A DNA stretch of 64,000 nucleotides from Sphingopyxis indica (GTDB lineage Bacteria > Pseudomonadota > Alphaproteobacteria > Sphingomonadales > Sphingomonadaceae). Shown here piece after piece: positions 13,911-22,211 of the stretch. The stretch spans positions 1 through 64,000 of the forward strand of contig NZ_FZPA01000002.1 in NCBI RefSeq assembly GCF_900188185.1, given 5' to 3'. The notes beneath the pieces were generated by a model, which did no database searches, was not told where the DNA came from, and saw only the letters and a list, made by a program, of their open reading frames with translations. Position 1 is the first letter of the stretch; each line of letters starts with the position of its first letter. The translations under genes were made by a program, and so were the position numbers.

Positions 13911-16724
13911 ATGTCCACGAAGAATCACCTCTATCTGGTCGATGGCTCCAGCTATATCTTTCGCGCCTATCACCGCCTGCCGCCGCTGACGAACCCGAAG
14001 GGCGTGCCCGTCGGCGCGGTCTATGGCTATACGACGATGCTGTGGAAGCTCGCGAAGGAGCTGCACGAAGCCGACGGGCCGACGCACCTCGCGGTGATCC
14101 TCGACCATTCGAGCGAATCCTTCCGCAACGAAATCTACGACCAGTACAAGGCGAACCGGCCCGAGCCGCCCGAGGATCTGATCCCGCAATTCCCGCTGAT
14201 CCGCGACGCGACGCGCGCCTTTTCGCTGCCGTGCATCGAGATGGCGGGCTATGAGGCCGACGATCTGATCGCGAGCTATACCGAGGCCGCCGTCCGCGAA
14301 GGCTGGGACGTCACCATCGTGTCGTCCGACAAGGATCTGATGCAGCTGGTGCGCGAAGGCGACGGCGCCCCGCAGGTCGATATGCTCGATACGATGAAGA
14401 ATGTCCGGCTCGGCATCGAAGCGGTGGAGGAGAAGTTCGGCGTCGGCCCCGATCTGGTCGGCGACATTCTCGCGCTGATGGGCGATGCGGTCGACAATGT
14501 GCCCGGCGTGCGCGGCGTCGGACCGAAGACGGCGACCAAGCTGATCCTCGAATATGGCGACCTCGAAAAAGCGCTGCTGGGCGCGGCGACGATGAAGCCG
14601 TCGAAGCTGCGCGACAATCTGATCGAACATGCCGAAATGGCGCGGCTGTCGCGCATCCTCGTCGAACTGAAGCGCGACTGCCCCCTCCCCGATCCGCTCG
14701 ACGCCTTGAAGCTCGGCGCGATTCCGCCCGCGCCGCTCAAGGCCTTTCTCGACGAACATGGCTTTCGCTCGCTCTCGGCGAAGCTCGACGTCGGCGCCGC
14801 GCCGGGCGGTCCGCCGACCCCGCCGCGCGCGGGCGACGAACCCGCTGCGCCCGCCGAGGCGCCGGCATCGACCCCGACCTTGCCGCCGATGCCGCCGATC
14901 GACCGCTCGCTCTATGAATGCGTGACCAGCCTCGACGCGCTCGACCGCTGGATCGCCGAGGCGAAGGCCGCGCATGTCGTAGGGGTCGATACCGAGACCG
15001 CGAGCCTCGACAGCGTGACCGGCGCGCTCGTCGGGGTGAGCCTGTCGACCGCGCCAGGGCGCGCCTGCTACATCCCGCTCGGCCATGGCGGCAGCGACAT
15101 GTTCGCCGAACGCCCCGAACAGATCGCGATGGCCGACGCGCTGCCGCGGCTCGGTGCGCTCCTTGCCGACGATGCGGTGCTCAAGGTCGGGCATAACCTC
15201 AAATATGACATCGGCGTGCTCGCGCAGCACGGGCTCGTCATCGCACCCTATGACGACACGCTGGTGATGAGCTTCGCGCTCGATGCCGGCAAGCAGCAGC
15301 ACGGGCTCGACGAACTGGCGAAGCTCCACCTCGATCACACCTGCCTGACCTTCAAGGAGATGTGCGGGACGGGCAAGTCGCAGATCAGCTTCGCCGAAGT
15401 GCCGCTCGACCGCGCGACCCAATATGCCGCCGAAGATGCCGAGGTCGCGCTGCGCCTGTGGAAACTGCTGAAACTCCGCCTGCCGCTCGAGGGCGGGACG
15501 CGCATCTATGAAATGGTCGACCGCCCGCTCGTCGCGACCGTCGAGGCGATGGAGCGCGCGGGGATCATGGTCGACCGCGACTATCTGGCGAAGCTGTCGG
15601 CCGAATTTGCGAGCGAGATGCTGCGCATGGAGGGCGAAATCCACGCCCTCGCCGGCCAGCCCTTCACGATCGGCAGCCCGAAGCAGCTCGGCGAAATCCT
15701 GTTCGACAAGATGGGGCTGAAGGGCGGGCGCAAGGGCAAGTCGGGCGTCTGGTCGACCGACCAGAACGAGCTCGAACGGCTCGAACGCGACGGGGTGCCG
15801 ATCGCGCGCAAGATTTTGGAATGGCGCCAGCTCGCCAAGCTGAAGTCGACCTATACCGATGCCCTGCAGGAACAGATCAACGCCAAGACCGGGCGCGTCC
15901 ACACGAGCTACAGCCTCGTCGGCGCGCAGACCGGGCGGCTGTCGTCGACCGATCCGAACCTTCAGAATATCCCGATCCGCACCGAGGTCGGCCGCCAGAT
16001 CCGCGACGCCTTCATCGCCGCGCCGGACCATGTGCTCATCGCCGCCGACTATAGCCAGATCGAGCTCAGGCTTGCGGCGCATATGGCCGATGTGCCCGAA
16101 CTCAAACAGGCGTTCGCCGAGGGGCAGGACATTCACGCCGCGACCGCGATCGAGCTGTTCGGCGAGGTCAATCGCGACACGCGCGCGCGCGCCAAGACGG
16201 TGAATTTCTCGATCCTCTATGGCATTTCGCGCTGGGGCCTCGCGGGGCGGCTCGAGATCACGCCCGACGAGGCGCAGGCGCTGATCAGCCGCTATTTCGA
16301 GCGCTTCCCCGGCATTTCGGACTATATCCAGACGACGCTGGAGGGCGCGCGCGAGCGCGGCTATACCGAGACGCTGTTCGGCCGAAAAACCTGGTTCCCG
16401 CGCATCAAGGCGGCGAGCCAGAACGAGCGGCAGGGCAGCGAGCGCGCCGCGATCAATGCGCCGATCCAGGGCACCAGCGCCGACCTGATCAAGCGCGCGA
16501 TGGCGCGGATGCCGAACGCGCTGGCCGATGCGGACCTGAGCGACGTCAAGATGCTGCTCCAGGTCCACGACGAACTCGTGTTCGAGGCGCCCGCCGGCAA
16601 GGCCGAGGCCGCGGGCGCAGTCATCCGCCGCGTGATGATGGGCGCCGCCGAGCCGGTGCTGACGCTGTCGGTGCCGCTCGAGGTCGAAATCGGCACGGGC
16701 GCGAGCTGGGGCGACGCGCATTGA
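13911..16724 (+). CDS. polA: DNA polymerase I
   Basis: PolA fills gaps and removes RNA primers. At 937 residues it is of normal length and has all three domains. The 5'-3' exonuclease domain covers about 1-290 (YLVDGSSYIFRAYH, then GYEADDLIA and DNVPGVRGVGPKTA). The 3'-5' proofreading domain (about 335-520) retains the acidic motif GVDTETASL (D360, E362), so proofreading is probably intact. In the polymerase domain, motif A is DYSQIELRLAAH (D713), motif B is RAKTVNFSILYG and motif C is LQVHDELVFE (H886, D887, E888). A Pro/Ala-rich linker near 300-330 separates the first two domains. Confidence 0.97.
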   Translation: MSTKNHLYLVDGSSYIFRAYHRLPPLTNPKGVPVGAVYGYTTMLWKLAKELHEADGPTHLAVILDHSSESFRNEIYDQYKANRPEPPEDLIPQFPLIRDATRAFSLPCIEMAGYEADDLIASYTEAAVREGWDVTIVSSDKDLMQLVREGDGAPQVDMLDTMKNVRLGIEAVEEKFGVGPDLVGDILALMGDAVDNVPGVRGVGPKTATKLILEYGDLEKALLGAATMKPSKLRDNLIEHAEMARLSRILVELKRDCPLPDPLDALKLGAIPPAPLKAFLDEHGFRSLSAKLDVGAAPGGPPTPPRAGDEPAAPAEAPASTPTLPPMPPIDRSLYECVTSLDALDRWIAEAKAAHVVGVDTETASLDSVTGALVGVSLSTAPGRACYIPLGHGGSDMFAERPEQIAMADALPRLGALLADDAVLKVGHNLKYDIGVLAQHGLVIAPYDDTLVMSFALDAGKQQHGLDELAKLHLDHTCLTFKEMCGTGKSQISFAEVPLDRATQYAAEDAEVALRLWKLLKLRLPLEGGTRIYEMVDRPLVATVEAMERAGIMVDRDYLAKLSAEFASEMLRMEGEIHALAGQPFTIGSPKQLGEILFDKMGLKGGRKGKSGVWSTDQNELERLERDGVPIARKILEWRQLAKLKSTYTDALQEQINAKTGRVHTSYSLVGAQTGRLSSTDPNLQNIPIRTEVGRQIRDAFIAAPDHVLIAADYSQIELRLAAHMADVPELKQAFAEGQDIHAATAIELFGEVNRDTRARAKTVNFSILYGISRWGLAGRLEITPDEAQALISRYFERFPGISDYIQTTLEGARERGYTETLFGRKTWFPRIKAASQNERQGSERAAINAPIQGTSADLIKRAMARMPNALADADLSDVKMLLQVHDELVFEAPAGKAEAAGAVIRRVMMGAAEPVLTLSVPLEVEIGTGASWGDAH

Positions 16725-17218
16725 TGTTCGCGCTGCTGCTGCTCGCCGCCCAGTCGATCGCTCCGCTCCCGCCCGCCGCGCCGGCCGCGTCCGAAGCAGC
16801 GGCGCCTCCGCCCGTTGCCGAGGCGGACGTGCGCGAATATGCGGCGATCGTCGGACGCAAGGCGGTGGGCAAGCCCGTCACCGGCCCCTTTGGCACCGCC
16901 GACAAGGTGCTGGTTCTTGCGCGCGACGACAAGGGCTATCCGATCGTCGGCGCGAGCTTCGGCTATCCGGTGCGCGACAGCTTGCCCCCGCCGCCGGGCG
17001 GCGCGCTGGCGGTGGTGCGGCTGCACCAGAAACCGAGCACGATCGTCCCCGGCCCGACCGACGACGACCGCGCTTTCGTCGCCGCGAACAGGCTGCCGCT
17101 GTTCGTGATCGGCGAATGGCAGCGCCCGGCACCGATGTGGGAAGTCGCGTGGCTCGACGGCGCGGTCCGCATCCGCTCGATCGGCGAGGTCGGCGAAATC
17201 GGACCGTGGCAGGACTGA
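16724..17218 (+). CDS. Small exported protein with possible degenerate JAB/MPN-like fold
   Basis: The start overlaps the polA stop (TGATG), so this 164-residue protein is translated with polA; a TTG three bases earlier is the alternative. It opens with a signal peptide (MFALLLLAAQSIAPL) followed by an Ala/Pro-rich stretch. The mature part has the order of a JAB/MPN-type domain: GYPIVGASFGYP, then GALAVVRLHQKPS, then GPTDDDRAFVAANRLPLFVIG. The place of the usual His-x-His metal motif reads LHQKP, with one His missing, and one Asp-rich site follows. I suggest a non-catalytic relative, but this is by eye only. A lack of function prediction is the safe position. Confidence 0.7.
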   Translation: MFALLLLAAQSIAPLPPAAPAASEAAAPPPVAEADVREYAAIVGRKAVGKPVTGPFGTADKVLVLARDDKGYPIVGASFGYPVRDSLPPPPGGALAVVRLHQKPSTIVPGPTDDDRAFVAANRLPLFVIGEWQRPAPMWEVAWLDGAVRIRSIGEVGEIGPWQD

Positions 17219-17329
17219 TCGGCGCGATGGATCGCGCGCGCCGCCCTTTCAATGGGCCGCCCCCGCGTCTATGACGATGCGGTGACGTCTGGCTGACGCA
17301 GATGTGACAGCCACCGACGAAAGGCCCGC

Positions 17330-18016
17330 ATGACCCTCCATTCGCCCCATTCCGCCGCCAAGATCCAACCGCCGACGCGCATTCAGCAGAATATTCTCGC
17401 GCGCGGCGAGCGGCGAGTGCTCAACTGGCTGTGCGCCCGGCTTCCCGCCTGGGTGACGCCCGACCAGCTCACTCTGCTCGGCTTCCTCGGCGCGGCGCTC
17501 GTCGCCGCGGGCTATATGCTGAGCTGGATCGACGACGAATGGCTCGGCCTGTCGCTCGCGGGCTATCTCATCAACTGGTTCGGCGATTCGCTCGACGGCA
17601 GCCTCGCGCGCTGGCGGCGGATCGAGCGGCCGGCTTATGGCTATTTCGTCGACCACAGCGTCGACGGACTCGCGATCCTGCTGATCGTCGGCGGGATCGG
17701 GGCGAGCCCCTATTTCCGGCTCGACGTCGCGCTGCTCGGGGCGGTCGGCTATCTGCTGCTCGCGATCCACACCTTCCTCTCGGCAAAGGTGCTCGGCGAG
17801 TTTCGCCTGTCCTATATGGCGGGCGGACCGACCGAACTCCGGCTGGTGCTGATGGCGATGACGATGGTCATGCCGCTGGTCGGCGGCGCGACGGTGCTCG
17901 GCACCGATTTTTCGGCGTTCGACCTGTTCGGCCTCGTCGTCGCGAGCATCCTCGTCACGCTGTTCGTCGTCCAGAGCCTCGCCACCGCGAAGCTGCTCGC
18001 CGCGCGCGGCGGCTGA
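17330..18016 (+). CDS. CDP-alcohol phosphatidyltransferase family protein
   Basis: This 228-residue integral membrane enzyme transfers a phosphatidyl or related phospho-group from a CDP-alcohol. The complete family motif is present: D86-x2-D89-G90-x2-A93-R94, then G104-x3-D108-x3-D112 (DSLDGSLARW through YFVDHSVD). About five or six hydrophobic segments follow. The acceptor (inositol, glycerol phosphate, choline or other) cannot be told. It stands alone between polA's small partner and the convergent pheA, ending only two bases from that gene's stop. Confidence 0.88.
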   Translation: MTLHSPHSAAKIQPPTRIQQNILARGERRVLNWLCARLPAWVTPDQLTLLGFLGAALVAAGYMLSWIDDEWLGLSLAGYLINWFGDSLDGSLARWRRIERPAYGYFVDHSVDGLAILLIVGGIGASPYFRLDVALLGAVGYLLLAIHTFLSAKVLGEFRLSYMAGGPTELRLVLMAMTMVMPLVGGATVLGTDFSAFDLFGLVVASILVTLFVVQSLATAKLLAARGG

Positions 18017-18018
18017 CG

Positions 18019-18912
18019 TCAGCCGCGCACGCGCGCCATCGGATAGGTGCCGAGCAGGGTCAGCGACTTGGTCTGGAAATCGAGTTCCTCGAGCGCACGG
18101 TCGACCGTTTCCTCGCCGGGCGCGCCGACGATATCGGCATAGAATTTGGTCGCCGCGAAGCTGCCCCCGACCTGATAGCTTTCGAGCTTGGTCATGTTGA
18201 CCCCGTTCGTCGCGAAGCCGCCAAGCGCCTTGTAGAGCGCGGCGGGGACATTCTTCACCTCGAAGACGAAGGTGGTCATCAGCGGCGCGCCCGTCGCGGC
18301 GGCGGCAGCCAGCGGCTCGCGCGCCAGCACGACGAAGCGCGTCATATTATGGTCAGCGTCCTCCATGCCGGTGCCGTGCAGGGTCAACCCATAGAGTTCG
18401 GCCGCGTGCGGCGGGGCGAGCGCGGCGAGGCCGACCTCGTCGCTGTCGGCGACCCATGCCGCGGCGCCCGCGGTGTCGCTGTGTGCGACGGGCGAGATGT
18501 TATTGCGCCGCAGCCAGTTCCGGCACTGGCCGAGCGCCTGTTCATGGCTCATCGCGCGGGTGACGGGGCCGAGGTCGCGGCTCATCAGACCATAGCGGAT
18601 CGGCAGGAAATGCTCGCCGACGATGTGCAGCCCGGAATCAGGGAGCAGGAAGTGGATGTCGGCGACGCGGCCGTGCAGGCTGTTCTCGATCGGGATGATC
18701 GCGCGGGCGACGCGGCCATCGCGGACGGCGTCGATCGCATCCTCGAAGGCGTAGCAGGGAAGCGGCAGCGCCTGCGGATCATATTCGCGCGCGGCAAGGT
18801 CGCTGTTCGCGCCGGGCGCGCCCTGGAACGCCAGCCCGCGTGCGGGATCGGCGAGCGCCGCCGCCTTCATCCCGTCGACCAACCGCTGCGCCGAAGCCGA
18901 ATAGCTGCCCAT
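18019..18912 (-). CDS. pheA: Prephenate dehydratase
   Basis: This enzyme turns prephenate into phenylpyruvate in phenylalanine synthesis. The 297-residue protein has the bipartite dehydratase domain (LAFQGAPGANSDLA, PIENSLHGRVADIHFLL), the catalytic Thr in MTRF (T191) and a C-terminal ACT domain (about 208-290, MTTFVFEVKNVPAALYKALG). The phenylalanine-binding ESRP-type motif reads ESYQ here. No chorismate mutase domain is fused, as is usual in this group. The start at 18912 faces the divergent cytochrome c gene with 176 bp between them. Confidence 0.95.
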   Translation of the reverse strand: MGSYSASAQRLVDGMKAAALADPARGLAFQGAPGANSDLAAREYDPQALPLPCYAFEDAIDAVRDGRVARAIIPIENSLHGRVADIHFLLPDSGLHIVGEHFLPIRYGLMSRDLGPVTRAMSHEQALGQCRNWLRRNNISPVAHSDTAGAAAWVADSDEVGLAALAPPHAAELYGLTLHGTGMEDADHNMTRFVVLAREPLAAAAATGAPLMTTFVFEVKNVPAALYKALGGFATNGVNMTKLESYQVGGSFAATKFYADIVGAPGEETVDRALEELDFQTKSLTLLGTYPMARVRG

Positions 18913-19088
18913 ATCTGCCTTCCTGAACTGCGCCGCGGCGCATAGCGGGCGACCGCACCGCGCGCAACCTTGCCCGCGTGCGCGAAACCGCGTTCATCCC
19001 CTTGCGCCGCCGCGCGCGCGTCAGTAAGGGAGCGACCAATTCTATCAAGCGCGCCGACAAGGGGGCGCCAGCGAACGGGGCTGCACGC

Positions 19089-19739
19089 ATGGACAATCGC
19101 AACAACACTATTGCCGGATGGGTTCTGTTTGCCGGCATTTGCGCGCTCGGGCTGTCGATCGGCTCGGGCATGGTGTTTGCGACCCACCACCCCGAAAAGG
19201 AAGGCTATCCGATCGAGGATAGCGAAGCCGGCGCCGGCGGCGAAGCGGCAACTCCGCTCCCCAATCTGCTCGCCGCGGCCGACCCCGCGAAGGGCGAAGC
19301 GGTATTCGCCAAATGCGCGGCGTGCCACACCGTCAACCAGGGCGGCGCCAATGGCATCGGCCCCAACCTCTATGGCACGATGGGCGAGGAAATCGGCCAC
19401 GGCAAGCAGGGCTTTGCCTTTTCGGCAGCGCTCGCGGGTGTCGGCGGAAGCTGGGACTTCGAAAAGATGGACGCATGGCTGACCAGCCCGCGCAAGTTCG
19501 CGCCGGGAACGAAAATGTCGTTCGCGGGCCTGTCGAGCCCCGAGGACCGTGCCAATCTGATGGTCTATCTGAATTCGCAGGGATCGAACCTGCCGCTGCC
19601 CGCACCGGTCGAAACCGCCGCGGCGGAAGGGGGCGAAGAAGCTGCGGCCGCTGCGGCCGAGGGTGATGCGGCCCCGGCCGAAGCCGCTGCCGCACCGGCA
19701 GAAGGCGAAGCGCCCGCTCCGGCCGAAGCCAAGAAATAA
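19089..19739 (+). CDS. Membrane-anchored class I cytochrome c (CycM-like)
   Basis: This 216-residue cytochrome has an uncleaved N-terminal anchor (residues about 7-30, GWVLFAGICALGLSIGSG). It carries one heme-binding CAACH (C76-H80) and a methionine ligand in GTKMSF (M143). The fold matches the cytochrome c550/CycM group that carries electrons from the bc1 complex to terminal oxidase. The last 45 or so residues are a low-complexity Ala/Glu/Pro tail. An upstream in-frame start at 18978 would add a basic, non-family N-terminus, so I take 19089. Its stop overlaps the next start (TAATG). Confidence 0.9.
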   Translation: MDNRNNTIAGWVLFAGICALGLSIGSGMVFATHHPEKEGYPIEDSEAGAGGEAATPLPNLLAAADPAKGEAVFAKCAACHTVNQGGANGIGPNLYGTMGEEIGHGKQGFAFSAALAGVGGSWDFEKMDAWLTSPRKFAPGTKMSFAGLSSPEDRANLMVYLNSQGSNLPLPAPVETAAAEGGEEAAAAAAEGDAAPAEAAAAPAEGEAPAPAEAKK

Positions 19740-20185
19740 TGCACGCCGCGCCCGTCCTGCTGGCGGGCGCGCTCATCGCCGCGTCGCTCGGCGGCTGCGG
19801 CAAGGCGAGCAAGCCTGACGAAGCCCCGGCGGCGCAGTCTGCGCCGGCCGAGACCCCTGCACCTGCTGCGATCAAACCGACCGCGGCGATGGGCGAGCAG
19901 ATTTTCCGTCGCTGCATGGCGTGCCACACGGTCGACAAGGGCGGCGCGAACGGCATTGGCCCGAACCTCCACGGCGTCGTCGGCCGCGCGGTCGCCGCGC
20001 ATCCGGGCTTTTCCTATTCGGGCGCGATGAAAGCCAGAGGCGGCGTCTGGGACGAAGCCGCGCTCGACACCTTCCTTGCTGACCCGATGAAGACGCTCCC
20101 CGGCACGCGCATGGCCTTTGCCGGCGTCATCGACGCAGCGGATCGCGAGGCGTTGATCCTGTATCTGAAAACGCAGTCCGAATAG
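19739..20185 (+). CDS. Class I cytochrome c, predicted lipoprotein
   Basis: This 148-residue cytochrome starts inside the previous stop codon. A short hydrophobic leader ends in LGGC (C20), which reads as a lipobox, so it is probably tethered by a lipid rather than by a helix. An Ala/Pro linker leads to CMACH (C59-H63) and the Met ligand M125 in GTRMAF. The domain repeats the order and wording of its upstream neighbour (TV-GGANGIGPNL), so the pair arose by duplication and then took different anchors. The likely role is periplasmic electron transfer. Confidence 0.88.
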   Translation: MHAAPVLLAGALIAASLGGCGKASKPDEAPAAQSAPAETPAPAAIKPTAAMGEQIFRRCMACHTVDKGGANGIGPNLHGVVGRAVAAHPGFSYSGAMKARGGVWDEAALDTFLADPMKTLPGTRMAFAGVIDAADREALILYLKTQSE

Positions 20186-20226
20186 CCCCTCCTCTTCGGA
20201 GGCGATTATAATATTTGCAAATGCGC

Positions 20227-20256
20227 GTCGGCTTTGGGGTGGGGAGCTGCCGTTCG
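20227..20256. repeat. Solo 30-bp module GTCGGCTTTGGGGTGGGGAG
   Basis: It matches 37686-37715 at 28 of 30 bases. It also matches, as reverse complement and with more changes, the sequence leading both copies of the 178-bp element (13627-13656 and 61398-61432). Confidence 0.75.
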
Positions 20257-20261
20257 ACAAA

Positions 20262-20391
20262 ACCCCTCCTCTTCAGAGGAGGGGCAGCGAGACTTGGGAG
20301 CTTGCTCCCTAGTCGCAGCGGGGTGGTGCATGGCGTCTTGCGCGCTGTCGCGCGCCACCACCCCAACCCCTCCTCTGAAGAGGAGGGGCTT
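20262..20391. repeat. Composite intergenic repeat, full copy
   Basis: It has the CCCCTCCTCTTCAGAGGAGGGG hairpin, the core GCAGCGAGACTTGGGAGCTT and GTCGCAGCGGGGTGG, a small GCGCGCTGTCGCGCGC hairpin and an inverted closing arm. It lies between the convergent cytochrome and LOG-family genes. Confidence 0.88.
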
Positions 20392-20422
20392 GAGAACGTC
20401 CCGTCCGGCCCGAAAGCGACCC

Positions 20423-21292
20423 TCAATCCTCGGCATTCTCGTAGAAATGCTGGATGATGCTCCACGCCTCTTCCGCCGTTTCGACGAAGGCGAAGAGGTC
20501 GAGGTCGCGGGCGCTGACGACGCCCTCTTCGACCAGCGCGTCGAAATTGACGACGCGGTGCCAGAAATCCTTGCCGAACAGGAGCACAGGGATCGGCTTG
20601 ATCTTGCCCGTCTGGATCAGCGTCAATAATTCGAACGTCTCGTCGAAGGTGCCGAAGCCGCCCGGAAAGACGCACACCGCGCGCGCGCGCAGCAGGAAGT
20701 GCATCTTGCGCAGCGCGAAATAGTGGAACTGAAAGCTGAGGTCCGGGGTGACGTAGCGGTTCGGCGCCTGCTCGTGCGGCAGGACGATATTGAGGCCGAT
20801 CGATTCGCGCCCCTCGTCGGCGGCGCCGCGGTTCGCGGCTTCCATGATCGACGGGCCGCCGCCCGAACAGACGACGAAATGACGGCACCCCTTGTCGTCG
20901 CACGGATATTGGCTCGCGAGCCGCGCGAGCGCGCGCGCTTCGTCATAATATTTGGCCTTGGCCTTCAGCCGGCGCGCGATGTTGCGGCTTTCGTCATCGG
21001 TCGCCGCCGCCTCGAGGCCGTCGGCGACGCCCGGTTCGGGAATGCGCGCCGAGCCATAGATGACGAGCGTCGATTCGATCCCCGCTTCCTCGAGCAACAG
21101 TTCGGGCTTGAGCAGTTCGAGCTGAAAGCGGACCGGACGCAGATCCTCGCGCAGCAGGAAGTCGGTATCCTGGAAGGCGAGCCGATAGGCCGCGCTCGCG
21201 GTCTGCGGGGTCGAAAGCGCCTGCTTCGCGAACTGGGCGTCGTCCTTCGCCTTGTGAAAGCGCGAGCGGTGCGGTTGTTTGTCTTCTGCCAT
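20423..21292 (-). CDS. LOG-family protein (TIGR00730-type nucleotide phosphoribohydrolase)
   Basis: This 289-residue protein has the Rossmann-like LOG/lysine-decarboxylase-like fold. GSARIP begins the core, followed by VVCSGGGPSIMEAANRGA. The family signature FPGGFGTFDETFE holds the catalytic Arg/Glu region. Known members release the base from nucleoside 5'-monophosphates (cytokinin activation in plants); bacterial roles are mostly unproven. The long N-terminal extension of about 75 residues (including RLAFQDTDFLLREDLRPVR) matches the longer bacterial subgroup. An upstream in-frame start at 21328 exists; MAEDKQ at 21292 fits better. Confidence 0.85.
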   Translation of the reverse strand: MAEDKQPHRSRFHKAKDDAQFAKQALSTPQTASAAYRLAFQDTDFLLREDLRPVRFQLELLKPELLLEEAGIESTLVIYGSARIPEPGVADGLEAAATDDESRNIARRLKAKAKYYDEARALARLASQYPCDDKGCRHFVVCSGGGPSIMEAANRGAADEGRESIGLNIVLPHEQAPNRYVTPDLSFQFHYFALRKMHFLLRARAVCVFPGGFGTFDETFELLTLIQTGKIKPIPVLLFGKDFWHRVVNFDALVEEGVVSARDLDLFAFVETAEEAWSIIQHFYENAED

Positions 21293-21340
21293 CCGCGAGC
21301 GGCTAGCCGCTCCGCATGACTTTGCCAAGGCGAACCCGCG

Positions 21341-22042
21341 TCAGCGGCAATAGCCGTTGCCGCTCATGTCGAGATGGAAGTGATTATAGTGCGCCGCATT
21401 ATAGTCGGGGCTGAGTACGGTGCCGAAGCGGCGGCACGCCGATATGTGGAGCGCGCGCAGGAACTGCTGCGACGATTTGTCGCCGTTCCACCCGCCGTCG
21501 AGCATGATCCGCCGGCCATCGGCGAGCACGAAGCCCGAGACGTCGACCGCGTTCGACAGCGCATGCTGCGACAGCCGGCCAGAGCGGCCGCCATAGATAT
21601 TGCGGCAGCTGTAGGTGCCGAAGGTTTCGACCCTTACCACCTCGGTCCTGAAATAGAGGCGCGCCGCGGGGCGCACGGCATATTCGACCCACGCGGCGAA
21701 ATTGCGCGCGAGCGGACAGGTCATCGGCCCCAGATTGGTGACCGGGGTGCCGATGTCGAGCAGCTTCACCGAATCGATCGACGTGCAGCCGCCGCCGTGA
21801 TCCGCATTGGGCAGCGGGGTGAATTTCACCCCCGCTTGCTGGAGGTCGGCGGCGCATTGCCGCGCCGCCGCGCTGGTGAAGGAGGGGGTGAGGGTCGCCT
21901 GCGGACGCGACGACGGACTGGCACCCGGGCGCTGCGACGCGCTGCGCTTCATCGCATCGGGGGTTCCCGAGCAGGCCGCGACGGCCAATGCGGCAGCAAC
22001 CGCCACAAGGGTCCGCGGCCGGTGGGCCAGGGTCATCGCCAT
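21341..22042 (-). CDS. Extensin-like family lipoprotein
   Basis: This 233-residue protein has a hydrophobic leader ending in the lipobox AVAAC (C24), so it is likely an outer- or inner-membrane lipoprotein. A Ser/Pro-rich linker follows, then the extensin-like domain with its conserved Cys pairs (GGGCTS, MTCPLA, YSCRNI, ISACRR). The HALSNAVDVSGF and YNHFHLD motifs resemble the metal site of D-Ala-D-Ala peptidases. It may therefore act on peptidoglycan, but no member is well characterised. It is monocistronic and divergent from serC. Confidence 0.85.
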   Translation of the reverse strand: MAMTLAHRPRTLVAVAAALAVAACSGTPDAMKRSASQRPGASPSSRPQATLTPSFTSAAARQCAADLQQAGVKFTPLPNADHGGGCTSIDSVKLLDIGTPVTNLGPMTCPLARNFAAWVEYAVRPAARLYFRTEVVRVETFGTYSCRNIYGGRSGRLSQHALSNAVDVSGFVLADGRRIMLDGGWNGDKSSQQFLRALHISACRRFGTVLSPDYNAAHYNHFHLDMSGNGYCR

Positions 22043-22139
22043 GGCGCCAACCTACCGAAAATCTGGTTAACAAGCTGCAAAGCATTTGCTCGGCTCACCG
22101 AAAATTTCGCACGGGCAGCGCAATTCGTTTGACTCGTGC

Positions 22140-22211
22140 GCGCTCGCCCTTAAACGCGGCGCCGGGCCACGCGGTCCCAACGCCGCGCGTGCTCTCTGTA
22201 AGGAGAGTTTT
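22140..22211 (+). promoter_or_regulatory. serC leader RNA
   Basis: Upstream of serC a 7-bp GC stem (CGCGGCG 22155-22161 with CGCCGCG 22181-22187) encloses an inner GGGCC/GGTCCC helix. It is followed by a small hairpin, CTCTC (22192-22196) with GAGAG (22203-22207), which covers the ribosome-binding site AAGGAG six bases before the ATG. This is the architecture described for the alphaproteobacterial serC leader (Rfam family), whose last stem overlaps the serC ribosome-binding site before serC-serA. The ligand, if any, is unknown. Confidence 0.75.

Noticed and set aside
13468..13989. Plus-strand reading frame through the repeats before polA
   Set aside because: Its sequence is made of the GGGGAGGGG repeat and the 178-bp element and then the polA start region in another frame. 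It has no ribosome-binding site or family resemblance.
13743..16721. A 992-residue reading frame on the minus strand opposite polA
   Set aside because: High-GC coding sequence commonly leaves the antisense frame open. The predicted product is Arg/Ala/Asp/His-rich with no domain, while the plus strand encodes complete PolA.
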